A DNA stretch of 64,000 bases, taken from positions 32,422,099-32,486,098 of the forward strand of contig OX393557.1 of the NCBI GenBank assembly GCA_947650365.1. The letters are read 5' to 3'. The notes beneath the pieces were generated by a model that was not told the origin of the DNA, did no database searches, and worked only from the letters and a program-made list of their open reading frames with translations. Origin of the DNA: Chamaelirium japonicum (lineage: Eukaryota; Streptophyta; Magnoliopsida; Liliales; Melanthiaceae). The translations under genes and the position numbers were made by a program. This document shows, piece by piece, positions 45,046 to 57,697 of this stretch (position 1 is its first letter; each line of letters starts with the position of its first letter).

Positions 45046-46955
45046 TTTTTTTTTTTTTTGAGAACCCCTCCTAACGGAGGGAGGGTTTGGCGGACCCCAA
45101 CCAGAAACTATTAATCATTCAAGACAAAGTCTGTTACAAAAAATGGCAGCCTCCGCCCCAAGCTTATCCCTCCATGGCGCTATCCAAGCGCGGAAGAAAG
45201 AGATCACCGAAATCCACAGCTTATCCTGCCCTGCCGACTTACCAGAGAAAATTCTGCTATTCCGCTCGAGCCAAATAACCCAGAGTATCGCCATGGCCAA
45301 AACGTCTCATGGCTTCCGAATCGCCACCGGAATTCTCCTCCTCCTCCAAGAAGTCCAGAGCCCTCTAAGGGACCGGGGATGCGAAGAAAGACCTGCCATG
45401 CTCTCGAAATGATCCCACAGAACCCTCGCGAAAGGGCACCCAAGCAGCAGGTGCGATGTAGTCTCCTCCTCCGAGGCGCAGAATGTGCAGGAAGCATCTG
45501 TTGTCTGTGGGTGGTGACGCCTAATCAGATTGGCCTTCGTCAGAATCTTATTCCTCGAGGCCAACAAGGAAAAAATCTGAACCTTAGAGGGAGCCTTGGA
45601 CTTCCATATAGCCTTAGACGAGCCGTGCCTCTGCACCCGTGGGAGGAGATGATCGTAGAAGGATCTAACCGAGAAAAGTCCTGAGGAATTGCCGCTCCAA
45701 CGAACCTCATCCTTGACCGGTCGGAACGAGGCCGCCTGGAGAATCAGATGGAGGTCCCGAAGCTCACGCTGACCGTCATGGTCTAAGGGAGAAGCGAACC
45801 GCAAGCGCCATTCAATAGACCCACGCCTCCTACTAGCCTGAGACCGGACTGAAGCTCCTTTGTTCCGGACCATCGCGAAAAGAGCTGGAAAGAGATGCTC
45901 CAGAGGTCTGTCCCCCAGCCAAGTATCCCTCCAGAATCTGATATCTCTCCCATCACCTAGCACCAGAGTAGTGGCCTCCCTGTACAGATCCTTGACCTTG
46001 AGAATGCCTCGCCAGAAATGGGATATCCGGCCTGATAATCGACCCCGCGCCTGCAGAGGGGAGAACCGCCTAAAGTACTTAGCCAATATGACATCTCTCC
46101 AGGAACCCCCAGTTCCCTGCTGCAATCTCCACCACCATTTTCCCAGCATGAAAATATTAAATCTACGAAGATCCAGAACTCCCAGACCACCCATCTTCTT
46201 TGGGAGGCAAACCTGATCCCACCTCATGAGGTTGTAGCCTCCTGCAGCATCGACCCCATGCCAAAGGAAGGATCTCCGAATCTTGTCAATCCGGTCAATT
46301 ACCCACGAAGGCAGGTAGTAGAAAGAAAGATAATAGCAGGGGATAGAAGAGAGGACTGAGTTCACTAGCACCAGCCTGCCACCCGAAGAAAGAAATCTTC
46401 CTTTCCAGCCCTCAAGCCTCCTCTCTATCTTGAGAATTAGCTGCTCCCAATCCTCCCTCCTCAGAGCTCTGTCGCTGATAGGCAGACCTAGATATTTCAT
46501 AGGTAGGGAGGCTACCTTACAGTTGAGAAGTCTAGCAAGCCCACCACCTGCATCTCCTGAGCCAATATAGTAAAGACTACTCTTCTGGAAGTTGATACTC
46601 AGGCCTGAGGTCAACTCCAGACTGTAAAGAAGAATTTTGAGGGAGACCATCTGGAAGGAGCACGCCACTGTGAATAAGAGGGAGTCATCAGCATAGTGAA
46701 GATTAGACGTAGTCCAACCATGACCGCCCACCCCCCTAACCAGGCCCTCGGCATTCGCCTTCCGGACTGCGGCATTAAAGGCGTCCACAACCAAAATGAA
46801 CAAATAGGGGGATAGCGGGCATCCCTGCTTCAACCCCTTGTACACCTTGAAGTCCCTGCCTTGCTCCCCATTTATCAAACAAGATAATTTCGAGGAACTC
46901 AAAATCTCTCTAATATAGCTCAGCCACCCACTAGAGAATCCTTTAGCCCTCAGAA
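45046..46955 (-). mobile_element. LINE-2: 5'-truncated LINE without target duplication
   Basis: Same family as LINE-1, with the same A-tail and terminal hairpin (TTTTGAGAACCCCTCC on plus), about 1910 bp. The P1 paralogue reads TTGAACAT-GGCCTTATATAGGC-CTCTCTACAG. In P2 the 14 middle bases, which hold the LTR's TATA-like site, are replaced by the element and no target duplication is seen. Confidence 0.9.
45115..46955 (-). pseudogene. LINE ORF2 fragment: RT to zinc-binding domain
   Basis: The minus-strand frame is open from the 5' break to 45309, about 549 codons. It has GLKQGCPLSPYLFILVVDAF (RT block before the palm), LHYADDSLLF, LPISDRALRREDWEQL, RFNIFMLGKWWWRLQQ and SCTFCASEEETTSHLLLGCP. A TGA at 45307-45309 interrupts it, where LINE-1 has TGG (RKPWDV). 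The same frame then runs to a final stop near 45115. It carries about 170 more N-terminal-side bases than LINE-1 and, like LINE-1, no RNase H. Confidence 0.92.
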
Positions 46956-47855
46956 CTCTCTACAGTAACCGAAAGCTGAAGAAGCGTAGTAATGAGTGGC
47001 TATAAAAAAGGCATAACATCGAGCCCATGATCAAAGGTGCAACCATGATCTCAACCGGAATCCCTATCGTCATCTCCACCATGCGTGGCTAGCAGGCTAA
47101 ATCTAGTGTTTCGATTAAACCCTAGTTCTTGTAGTAGTTTACTTTATGCATAATTAGGATTGTGTACTTTGATTCGAACTATAGCAAAAAGATTTCATTG
47201 TTATTGAGTTCTATGTTGATGGATTTCATGTTTTATGTTGAGGACATGAGATGCATTCATGAAAGTTTATTAGATCGTAATCAATCATGCAATCATTCTA
47301 TCTGAATTTACCACCACATGAAGGATGTGTCGTTCCTAGAGAAGATTGTCCGTGCCCCGAAAGGACGGACCGTGACGACCGCAGACGGTTCATGCCACGT
47401 TGGAGACGTTAATGTAATTTATCACTATAATAACCAAACTCATGAACAGTCTATGAGATGGCCATGCCTAGGGAAGACGGTCCGTGCAAACCGCAGATGA
47501 CCCATGTCTTTAAGGATCGTGGGATATTTCTTAAGATCCATTATTACCTCGATCATGGCGGATCGAAGGTTTAATCAACTGAAGAAAACCTAATTAGTAT
47601 AAAGTAGGCTATTACGGAACTAGTGGTGGCCCTAAATCCTCTCCATCTGATAATAATCCCAACTTAGTTTCTTTAATTTTTGTTTTAATTATAATTACTA
47701 GAAAAATAATCCAAGCCTCTCACCTCCAAATTGAAACCCTACTTAGGTCAAATCTAAGCGCTACCTTACCAGTCCTAGAGGACGACACCGGTATCAAGAT
47801 CTATAAGTACAATACAATTGGCAAAGATATTGGTCGTGATCGAAAACGATCATAA
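46956..47855 (+). mobile_element. Gypsy LTR-like region of P2, part after LINE-2
   Basis: Continues the LTR-like sequence of P1 (23953-25088) with several percent divergence; the part before LINE-2 lies at about 44800-45045. Confidence 0.6.
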
Positions 47856-47858
47856 TTT

Positions 47859-47876
47859 TGGTGTCGCTGCCGGGGA
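47859..47876 (+). promoter_or_regulatory. Primer-binding site of P2 (tRNA-Asp type)
   Basis: TGGTGTCGCTGCCGGGGA matches TGGCGCCGTTGCCGGGGA except for three transitions at other positions than in P1, so the two copies decayed independently. Confidence 0.78.
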
Positions 47877-48557
47877 TTTGACTAACGGTAGTTAGAATTT
47901 GGATCTTTTGTAGTATTTCCTTTAAAGTATCTAGTTTCTTTGTACATTTCAGTAATCTCTTTTCGGTCTTTTTTCTCTTTCTTATAAGTACTAATTTTTG
48001 CAGAACATAGACATCACTGATTGCCTTAATCCTAGATAAGTACCCGCATCTCTCCTTTCTTTTAGACTTTTCAGTCTTTTAAAGCATTCTTTAAATATTG
48101 CGTAATACATCACTCACTTGTTGAAACGTAATCGCTTGCATCATATATGCAATCACTCCTGAGAAAGCTCGGCACATACGTCCAGGTGACGTATGTGTCT
48201 GTTATCATCCTCACTAAAAGTGGGCTTCGTACAATGACTGTGTTAGGTTGTTAGTGCATGAACCTTCTCTAATTACGAGTAGTTTTTGTTTGTCATAGTT
48301 AATTTGCTCTGGCATTCTCGGTTTTTGTTTTTTTACTAGTGTCATGCAAGGTCACCGTTTGCTAAGACCACACTTAGTTCTACTTGACTTAGAACTTGAG
48401 TGCACCCTTGCTAATATTAGATTTAAGCTTTAGGAATCAATAATGATTGGAAACATAAAAAACCCTGCTGTAGAGGAACCCAAAATCTAGAGGGTTTACT
48501 TCATACTCTTCTAATACACCTCTCCGTCATGCATTGGACTGTCCGCTACTCTAGTAG

Positions 48558-49020
48558 GCAATTACGAAATAAATTCAAGCAAAATTAACATGTTACATTT
48601 TTTTTCATGGACTCACCAAGGAAGATCCCTACAAACATTTAGATGAATTCTTAGAAATGTGCATGGCTTTTAAGTTGCAAATTCAAAACTTGAATGATGA
48701 AGTCATTAGGTTGAGATTGTTCATGTTTTCTTTAAAAGATAAAGCTAAGTTCTGGCTAAACACGTTAGACGCTAATACAATCTTGACCTGTCCTGAACTT
48801 CAACAAGAATTCTAAAGAAATACTCCCCAACGAACAACACTGTTGTATTTTTTATGTCCAACAGGGCCAAAACAAGATTTCCTAATTATCTCCATCCTTT
48901 TAGGGAATCTTCGAAAATTATCCAAAATCTTTATGATGAACAAATTTGTTGAACGTTTCACAGGCCTCGCTTTCCAATCTCTTCCCATTGATTTACTCCC
49001 TGATATTCTCTTACGTTTCG
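48558..49020 (+). pseudogene. Ty3/gypsy gag fragment, P2 copy
   Basis: Better preserved than in P1: KEDPYKHLDEFLEMCMAFKL, QNLNDEVIRLRLFMFSLKDK, then AKFWLNTLDANTI and ELQQEF are in one frame. A T-run near 48600 shifts the frame upstream, and a one-base loss after QQEF shifts it downstream. The region after it matches P1 to the minisatellite. Confidence 0.82.
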
Positions 49021-49175
49021 TGACCTTCGGACTATCGAATAAATCATTCAAATGCTCTTTAGCTTCTGAATGCTCATCTTGTATAATGGGTTTTTGGAAT
49101 CTAATACTTTTTCTTGGTACCATTTGCATATTACAATATGAACAAACTAAGTCAATCTCATATTACTTCTACAAT

Positions 49176-49525
49176 GCACCGGCGCATATGAGGATGTATT
49201 GGGCGCATATTTACTTAAAATGCACTAGCACATTTACTATAGATAAAATGCACCGATGTCGACACTCGTATAGGATACCTTGGGTTTATATTAATTAAAA
49301 AGTATCAGCACATATGGGGATGTATTGGGTTTATATTTAAATAAAATGCACCGGCATATTTACCGTAGTTAATATGCATCGGTGCCAGCGATCGTGTGGG
49401 AATGTTTTGGGTTCATATTAATTAAAAGCACCAGAGCATATGAGGATGTATTGGATTCATATTTAATTAAAATATATCGGTATATTTATCGTAGTTAATA
49501 TGCATCGGCGCCGGCGCTCGTGTGG
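49176..49525. repeat. 126-bp minisatellite, P2 copy
   Basis: Units start at 49176, 49302 and 49428, each 126 bp, matching the P1 array unit by unit. Confidence 0.88.
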
Positions 49526-50582
49526 GGATGTCTGCGCTGGAGTATGTTGAATGGCATGGTCGTATGGGGACTATGGTTTCTAAGGGCTACGTACATTGGA
49601 TGTCTTGGATTTCTAGGATTTCTAAGGGTTTCTTAAGGTCTATGACCTCTGGCAAGAAAACAGGTGAAGAGGACCATGGATGTCTAGGGTTTCCAATAAC
49701 GGCACAATGTAGAGTGAGGAGGAGGAGTACCATGATTGTTATGAAGTTTTGAACCACGATTTTTTTTATCTTCGGCCTTTGGAAGCACGAACTTCGGTGA
49801 GTAGAAGTTACAGAGAAACCCTAGACGATTTTCGGCTTGAAAGAAACCCTAGACGATCTACTTTGTCTTCAACGTCTGGAACCACGAACTCCGACGAGTA
49901 AAAGTTACAAAAAACTGGGGGGGAAAATCGCTTTCTCTTTTTTGTTACACTATATTGGTTTATTCACCACGATTACATCGTAAGGGTAAATTGGTCACAA
50001 AATAGCAACATATGTTCGGATGTGACATTTCACACATGTGAAGGGCTAGAAAAGTAAAGCAAAAAACAACCGGGTCTATTCCAAGCATTATGACAGAGTT
50101 GGGGGCCATTCTGGGAAAAACCTCATTGCTCTAGTTGGACAGTGCTCGATTCATTGGCTCAAGTTCCGTGTTGCAGCTGACATGCTCCCTGGGTTCATGA
50201 ATTGCTCAAGAACCATGTTACAGCTGACATGCTCCTTGTGTTCATGAAATGATCAAGGAGGTTTTTCCCAAAAAGGCCTCCAATTCTCATGAATTGTTGG
50301 AAATAGATCCAGTTGCTTTTTGCATTACTTTTTTAACCACTTTTTTTATTTTCGTACTAAAGTACTCATGAGACTTATAAAGTGCTTCACTCCCAATTTC
50401 AAAGGGATTTGACTCCGCTCCATTGATGATCAGTCTTCCTATTCGATCACTGACGTTTTAGGAAAAGACGTGGTGCATCACATTTCAATTGCCACGATTG
50501 GTCCATGAGATTAATCTTAGAGGAATTGCCACGTGGTGCATCACTTTTTATTGTAGCGTACATTCCATAACATTTATTGTAG

Positions 50583-50701
50583 CTGACCTTGCTGCACTTG
50601 TCCCATCTGACGTTCTCATTCTGCCAGACGAAGAGAAGGCGGTTCCTTCTCAACATCCTACTGAGAACTGTGTACCTGAGAAGAAGTCAACAAACATTGC
50701 A
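50583..50701 (+). other. Exon-like orphan segment
   Basis: Between TTTATTGTAG (acceptor-like) and GCAG/GTGCTT (donor-like) one frame reads ADLAALVPSDVLILPDEEKA and then HPTENCVPEKKST without stops. The length is 119 bp. It lies where block P2 ends. I recognise no family; it may be a captured host exon or chance. Confidence 0.3.
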
Positions 50702-52185
50702 GGTGCTTGCTTTTCAAGATATATTGGAATTAAAAATTGTTATACCAAACATATTGTTTTCTAATTACATCGTTAATAGGAATCTAGCTATAATCATCCT
50801 TCCATGTTTTGTTGTTTTGTCTCTTTTCATTCACTAGGTATATAAGTGTGCGTGATTAAGGATATTTAGGATATAACTTATATGAACCTTTCATATATGA
50901 AAGATAAACCACTAGTTTACATCTAAAAGTTTTTTAGACCTTTTCAGATGCCAACAGTATAAAAACTGAGATTCCAGCAATTGGTCACATCTCCATTAGC
51001 GTTGATGTTCAGATCTATTGCCTATGTGATCACAAGGTTATTCTTGTTTATACCAATATCAAGTGAACGTTCAACCTGATATGACTAATTGAAGTTATAA
51101 CAAAGACTTTAGTAGATGGTATACACCATACTAACCGTATCAAAACAATTTGCCCATGTAGTTTATGTGCTCGAAGAAAGATGAGAGACCTGAAATTTGT
51201 GTATGGATTTTTTAAATATAGTAGACACCCCATACGCCCATGTACTCGTCCTTCCGTAGTTTTCTAGAAATCTTTCAACCGGGCAAAAGAAATAAAGCCA
51301 TAGCCTCCTGTCAATTCCATTACCAAAAAACGTACTAATCATAAACTCACCATCTCATCATTTGTGAAATAGTTTTATTTTTATTAGTGTGAAATAGATT
51401 AAGGCTTAACTCAAGATGAGTAAGCATTACATACTTCCAAATACAAAACATTGCAATTACTATGCATGCCTCTCACTAATCATCATGAAGGAATTAGAAT
51501 AAATTCCATAGCTTCTGCAGTACTGTACATTGAATCTGGGTGATCTAACGACCATCACATGGCCGATGCGGAAGATCTAACGACCGAAGGGCTATCGGGT
51601 AACGACCGAAGGGTCTATCTGCATTGTTTGTTCATTTCTTCTATCTCTAACAAGACCCTGATTTGCAAAACCTACCTGTAAGACTAATGAATCTTTAGAG
51701 GGTCTACTACAGTCTGATTGGAAATTTTTGTGTCAAATCTTCCGTATAGCCGACCCCATCGTTGATGGGATAAGACATGGATGATGATGATGATGAAGAT
51801 GAGGAATTTGGTTGAGGAATTTGGTCTATCTGGTGCCTGTTCATACGTAATAGTGATAGATTTCCTGATTCCTAATTGCACTGAATCATTCAATTAATGT
51901 CAAAATATGATTTCCAACTGTACTGAATCATTCAATTAAGTCAAAATATGATTTCCAACTGCACTAAATCATTGAATTAATGTTTGAATTTTGTTGTTAC
52001 TTGATTTCTTAGGCCTTGTAATTTTGCAGTATACATCAATTTGTCTTTTGCTATTTTTCTTGTTTAAACTTCAGCTGATGTTATTAATCTTTCTTTTTAA
52101 ACTTCAGCTGATGTCTTTTGTTATTTTTCCAACATGGTTCTATCGCTAATTGTTATTAATCTTTACATTTAAATTGAAGGTACCT
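50702..52185. repeat. Non-coding; small tandem repeat at 51873-51985
   Basis: No gene seen. A ~48-bp unit (CACTGAATCATTCAATTAA plus GTCAAAATATGATTTCC) is repeated two and a half times at 51873-51985. No CACTA terminus was found upstream of the TNP2 gene. Confidence 0.6.
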
Positions 52186-52191
52186 TACGCT

Positions 52192-55100
52192 ATGGATATG
52201 AGTTGGGTTGACAGTAATAGAGCCAGTGCGGATTATAGGAATGGGGTCAATCATTTTGTCAACTATCTATTTAGCAGAGAAACACTTAGGGATATGATTC
52301 GTTGTCCTTGTAAACGCCACAGAACTGTCCAATATCAATCACGGGATGATGTAATTGCTGATTTATTTCAATTTGGTATAGAACCAGGTTATAGAACATG
52401 GAAGATGCCAGAGGAAACTTATGTTCCACCTCAAAAATCTACTGAAACTGAAACAGAAATAGATGACATGCATGGGTTAATAGATGCTGCCTTAGGATTG
52501 CCAAGTATATTTGAAGATGACATGGACGATGAACCCGTTGTACATAGTAAAGATCGGATTGATGCGGATACAGATAGGTATACAAGAATTCTTAATAATG
52601 CATCTCAGAAGTTATACCCTGGTTGTAATAAATTCACGACATTGTCATTCATCGTTAAACTACTACACATAAAATATCTAAATGGTTGGAGCATTAAATC
52701 CTTTAAGATGCTGCTTGAGCTGCTTACCGATGCTCTCCCTGATGGTCACACACTGCCTTCTGATTACAACCAGTGTCAGAAGATTATCCGTGACCTTGGC
52801 CTTGATTACATTAAAATTGATGCATGCAAAAATGATTGCATACTGTACTGGAAGGATAATGTCTCAAAGACCCATTGTCCAACATGTGGTCAATGCAGAT
52901 GGAAAGAGAATGGTAAAAAAATCGCAGACAAATCCCTACGTTATTTTTTATTAAAACCGAGACTGCAATGACTATTTATGTCAGAAAAGACAGCTGAAGA
53001 TATGCGATGGCATAAGGAACAACGTGTTGATGATGGTGTAATGAGGCATCCAGCAGACTCAGAGGCATGGAAGAATTTTGATCAACTTCATGAGCAGTTT
53101 GCTTCTGATTCACGAAACGTTAGACTTGGTCTAGCAAGTGACGGGATGAATCCATTTGGGAACATGAGTGTTTCTTACAGCACATGGCCAGTCGTCCTCA
53201 TTCCTTATAATTTACCACCGTGGGTATGCATGAAACAGACTAATTTTATATTGTCTATGATTATTCCTGGTCCTCGTGCTCCTGGAAATGAAATTGATGT
53301 ATATATGCAGCCTTTAGTTGACGAGCTGAAAGATATGTGGGAAATCGGCATTGAAACATATGATGCATACACTGGGAACAACTTTCGATTGCGTGCCGCT
53401 TTGATGTGGACAATTAATGACTTCCCAGCATATGGTAATCTATCCGGATAGAGCACCAAGGGTAAGATGGCTTGCCCGGTATGTAACGAGGAAACTACGT
53501 CACGATAACTAAAAAGTAGTAGAAAACAATGTTACTTGGGTCATCGTAGATTCCTACCAATTAATCATAGGTGGCGCTTGTTGAAAAAATCATTTGACGG
53601 CAATCCAGATAGAAGACCTCCACCGAAAAAGTTATCTGGTGTCGATGTATTGCAGCAGTTACAGCACCTTCCGCATGTGACATTCAGAAAAATACCAAGG
53701 AAGAAAAAGAAAGGGACATCTAGAGAAAAATACTTAGGGTGGATGAAGAAAAGTATTTTTTTCGAATTGCCATATTGGAGCAGCAATTTGTTGCGGCACA
53801 ACCTCGACGTTATGCATATAGAGAAGAATGTGTGTGAAATTATCCTCGGAACACTGATGAACATAGCAGATAAAACAAAGGATAATTTAAACGCTCGTTT
53901 CGACCTGGAAGATATGGGCGTTAGGAAAAATCTGTACCTAATAAAATCTGGGGATGTGTATAAAGTGCCAGCTGCATGCTATACGATGAATGCAAAGGAG
54001 AAGCGTGTCTTTTGTCAGTTTATCATGGACATAAGATTTCCGGACAGTTATTCATCAAACATATCTCGTTCTGTCAAGTTTGACGAACGGAAGGTTTCGG
54101 GTCTAAAGAGTCATGATTGTCATGTGCTATTACAACAACTCATGCCTATTGCAGTACTTGACCTCATGCCAGAAAACATATCTGAAGCCATAATTGAACT
54201 TTGCATTTTTTTTAAGGAGTTATGCTCGAAAGCATTGCGGTTAGACATCCTTGAAAAACTTGAGAACCAAATAGCTCTGACTCTTTGCAAGCTCGAGAGA
54301 ATATTTCCGCCAGCATTATTCGTTATTATGATGCACCTTCCTATTCATCTAGCATCAGAGGCTGTGGACCAGTTCAATACAGATGGATGTATTTTATTGA
54401 GAGGTGAGTCATTTAATAAATCTATATATTTATGCAATCATCGTTAGTTTATTTTTGTTTTTTACCGTTATATATTGGACGTAAATAATTTAAGTATTTA
54501 TTTATCAGGTATTTACGTACACTCAAGTCATACGTACGGAATAAGGCTCATCCAGAAGGATCTATTGCCGAAGGGTATATCGCGGAAGAATGTTTAACAT
54601 TCTGTTCAAGGTATCTTAGTGGTATCGAGACCTGATTTAATCGGCCAGAAAGGAATTTTGATGGAGGTCAGATACACCCTGAAGCAACCTTGTCTATTTT
54701 TTCCTCCACCGGTCGTCCGATAGTAGGAGGCCGCACGTACTTCCTTAGCAATGCTGAAATAAATCAGGCTCACTTCTATGTGCTACAGAATTGCATGGAA
54801 CTCTTTCCATATATTGAGTAAGTTTTGTTTAAAAACTTAGCATACTGCATTAAATAATATTCTTAATTGATCTAAATGTCTGAGCACTATGTTTTATGTT
54901 TATAGTCAGCACATAGAGGAGATTACGAGATCTGGTGTGAATAACATTGAGCGGGAGCACATGAACAAATTTGCTGAATGGTTTAAAGAGATGATAAATA
55001 TTCATATTAACTTCATTAAAACTATAATAAACTTCCTAATACTTATATGATATATATTAATTAATCCTAATCTGAAACAGGTAGAGAAATCAGACGTAAG

Positions 55101-55689
55101 TGACGAAATCAAATTACTTGCAAAGGGCCCTCATCGTGAAGCAAAAATTTATGATACCTACAATGTAAATGGTTATAGATTTTCAACAGAAGCATCTCAA
55201 TTGTGTAGAAAAACGCAAAACTATGGTGTTCAGGTTAAGGGAGGTGATGCCACCAGCAATACAGAAACATTTTATGGTGTCCTTCAACAAATTTTGGAGG
55301 TGTGTTATTCTAGTATGCGGGTTGTGTTATTCAAGTGCAAATGGTTTGATGTCGAGAATCGTCGGAACGGATACAAGCAAAAAATGGGAATGAAAAGCGC
55401 AAATGTTACACGCACTGCATATGGTGACCAACCATATGTATTAGCATCGCAGGCTATGCAGGTATTTTATATAAAACAAAATAAAGATCCCAAATGGCAT
55501 ATTGTAGTAAAGACGCAGCCACGGAACTATTACAACATGCCTGTCATCGATATAGAGTCCCAACAAGATGATGAGCCTTATCAGCAGGATGATAATGGCG
55601 ATATCCCTATTCAGTTTACTTCTTCTATGTTGGATCATGATGATGATATAGACTGGGTACGAAATGATATCCCACCTCTCATCGGTTAG
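52192..55689 (+). pseudogene. CACTA (En/Spm) TNP2 transposase gene, nearly complete, broken by stops
   Basis: Exon 1 (52192-54403) starts MDMSWVDSNRASADYRNG with RCPCKRHRTV (transposase-associated N-terminal domain), followed by TNP2: LGLASDGMNPFGNMS with its conserved Asp, TINDFPAYGNLSG, MACPVCNEETTS, CYLGHRRFLP and RHNLDVMHIEKNVCE. Exon 2 (54509-54817) carries AHPEGSIAEGYIAEECLTF of DUF4218; a short exon starts at 54906; exon 4 (55081-55689) is a DUF4216-type domain (YDTYNVNGYRFST, GDQPYVLASQ) that stays open to TAG at 55687. Breaks: TGA 52969-52971 (R), TAG 53449-53451 (W), TAA 53506-53508 (R), TGA 54633-54635 (R), and a small frameshift near 54370 before QYRWMYFIER. The expected donor after 54992 is not GT. 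The protein would be about 1070 residues, normal for the family. Element ends were not found. Confidence 0.93.
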
Positions 55690-55764
55690 ATGATGGTTTC
55701 TAGGAGCCTTATAATTCATGTCAGGTAATTAACATCCATCCTAAATATTGTGGAATATTTGGAT

Positions 55765-56170
55765 CATTGATTTTTATAGGTATACTCTATCTGACTGCTT
55801 CTAGCATTTTTTTTTATAAGTATACTCCATCTGACTACTTGATCTCTAACGAAAGGGCCTTGAATATCATCAGCCAAAATAAAGAATGCCTTTTTAGTAT
55901 ATTTGGTAAGGATTGCTTCTAAGGCTGTCAGCAAGAATATAACTTTTTGCAAGCGAGTTGTCCCAGGTCAAAGGCTCTATTAAACTAGTGAAAGTTTTCA
56001 TCATATGCAACACATAACCTTTTGTTGTAGAGGCACTATAGGCATTTTCTACATTTCTTTATCGAAAGTTCAATAAACTTATTCTCAATTTCAGGTATAT
56101 AATTTGATGCATTGTTTGTTATCATATGAACCACATTCTCCTTGCTATCAACATTTTCAATTCAAACTCT
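55765..56170 (-). pseudogene. hAT transposase remnant (tentative)
   Basis: On the minus strand DSKENVVHMITNNASNYI (about 56148-56095) matches the V-V-T-D-N-A-S-N-Y box of hAT/DUF659 transposases, with D replaced by N. Further down, VLHMMKTFTSL and TWDNSLAKSYILADSL resemble the later block with F-T and T-R-F-A. Frames are broken. The strand is opposite to the surrounding CACTA genes, which suggests an insertion between the TNP2 and TNPA genes. Confidence 0.5.
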
Positions 56171-56399
56171 GTTTTATGTCCCTGCTATTGTTTTATTTAT
56201 GTAGGTATCTATGGAATTAGGTGACTAGGTGTGTTTAAAAAATCCGAATGTCAAGAATAAAGCAGGCAGTAGAAATTATGATTCAGTTAAGGACCATCAA
56301 CCCATAGATCACCATGCTCATCTCCTCTTTTATTTGTTATTTTCTTTTCTTAGGTCCAGGGTCATAACAAGTTCTGCCATGGAGAAGATAGTGATCGAC

Positions 56400-57040
56400 T
56401 GATAGCCAAAGAAAGACGTATCAAAGCCAACCATTTGTATCAAGGCATAGCATGATCAGTTTCCAGGAGTAAAATATAACTGGTCGCATGAAACGAGACA
56501 TATTTAGCAAAGAAGCATGCTCTTGAGAGATCACAGTTAATATTAGGGAGTATCCGTACATACGGCTCCATCTTTGTACACTCTTTCCAAGTATAGGGCA
56601 ACCATGGAGTGCTGTAGCTTGGTTGCATGAGCTTTAAATGCATTAAAGAGTTCAGAACCATTGTTTAGAAGGTCAGTAACGGGTTGGGCTAAACGCATCT
56701 CAAACTTTAATGGATCGTGTCTAAATTCATAATGCAAACCCTATATAGATGGCATATTGCTTGTTAGTTAAGATAATTTTTACCTATTTTAACTTTCTAG
56801 TATGATTAAATTGTATGATTAGGTAGCTTGGGGCCTATCCCTATGAATATGGGCCAGGTTTTCAAATTGTTTAGTGAGCTTCCTACATAGAATAAATTTT
56901 TCACTAATCTCTTAAAATAACCTGCATTAAAGATTTTGAGGAAATTGAATACCTTGAAGGTAATAACATGGTCAACCCCCATTAAGGGATCATTTTCTTC
57001 CAATTCTTCTTTTCCTCTTTCTATATCAATTATCAAATAT
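56400..57040 (-). other. Unidentified minus-strand open segments
   Basis: 56729-56543 reads HDPLKFEMRLAQPVTDLL and then HSMVALYLERVYKDGAVC, preceded by an AG. 57036-56806 reads ERGKEELEENDPLMGVDH and then RLVKNLFYVGSSL. Composition looks coding-like, but I recognise no family. They may belong to the hAT remnant below or be captured host sequence. Confidence 0.3.
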
Positions 57041-57191
57041 TATTCCTTTGTTTATGCCCGAATGTCATAAAAAAGTGTTAATTGGAGACACTCGCACACA
57101 AACGTATCATATTACATTTTCAGTCACAACATATGTTGAAATGTTGAAATGCTGAAGTGCAGAAATGCCTGAGTAAATGCTGAAATTCAGT

Positions 57192-57321
57192 CACAACATT
57201 TTCAGCATCGATATTCAATCACAGCATTTCAGCATTTTGGAAGCTATGAGACCTGATCAGGTCTCATAGCTTCCAAAATGCTGAAATTTTGTGATTGAAT
57301 ATCAATGCTGAAAATTGTTGT
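57192..57321. repeat. Long inverted repeat, ~65-bp arms
   Basis: Arms meet at ACCTGATCAGGT (centre 57256/57257). The inner 30 bp are perfect, the outer part has three mismatches, and homology ends with an indel near the CAACATT/TTGTTG ends. There is no loop, so this is a large palindrome in an intergenic part of the CACTA element. Confidence 0.92.
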
Positions 57322-57336
57322 TTCCATTAAAATTGT

Positions 57337-57366
57337 TGGATGATGCCCTCATGAGGGCATCATCCA
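57337..57366. repeat. Perfect 30-bp palindrome
   Basis: The half TGGATGATGCCCTCA is followed directly by its exact inverse. It lies 16 bases after the larger inverted repeat. Confidence 0.95.
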
Positions 57367-57697
57367 TTAAATTTAATATATTGAATTTCCTGCTCATATA
57401 TGTGGTCCACTCCTAAAATTGTTGTTTCTTGCTTGGTGTTCATGCTATTAAATCAGATTATAGCTATTGTTGTTTTTTGCTTAACACTAATTGTTTGGTG
57501 TTCTAGCTTGGTTTTCTTGGTTGGTGTTTATGCATTTTGACTAGCAATCTGCAATTGCTAAACAAAGCATGGCTTTCATCTTTATTCCTAAACAAAGCAT
57601 GGTTTGCACTTGCTTATTTTTACATAAATTTGTTTTCATCTTTACTCTTATATGTCCCTTATTATTCCATGTAACAGGTAGTACCTTTATTCTATAA

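Larger units (their letters stand above)
44440..50524. repeat. Duplicated block P2 (paralogous to 23382-27748)
   Basis: Contains the same features as P1 in the same order and orientation, with LINE-2 added and the hAT MITE absent. It ends near 50524, where P1 continues into the GC-rich part of block Q. A second short deletion/insertion lies at about 44975-45015. Confidence 0.9.
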
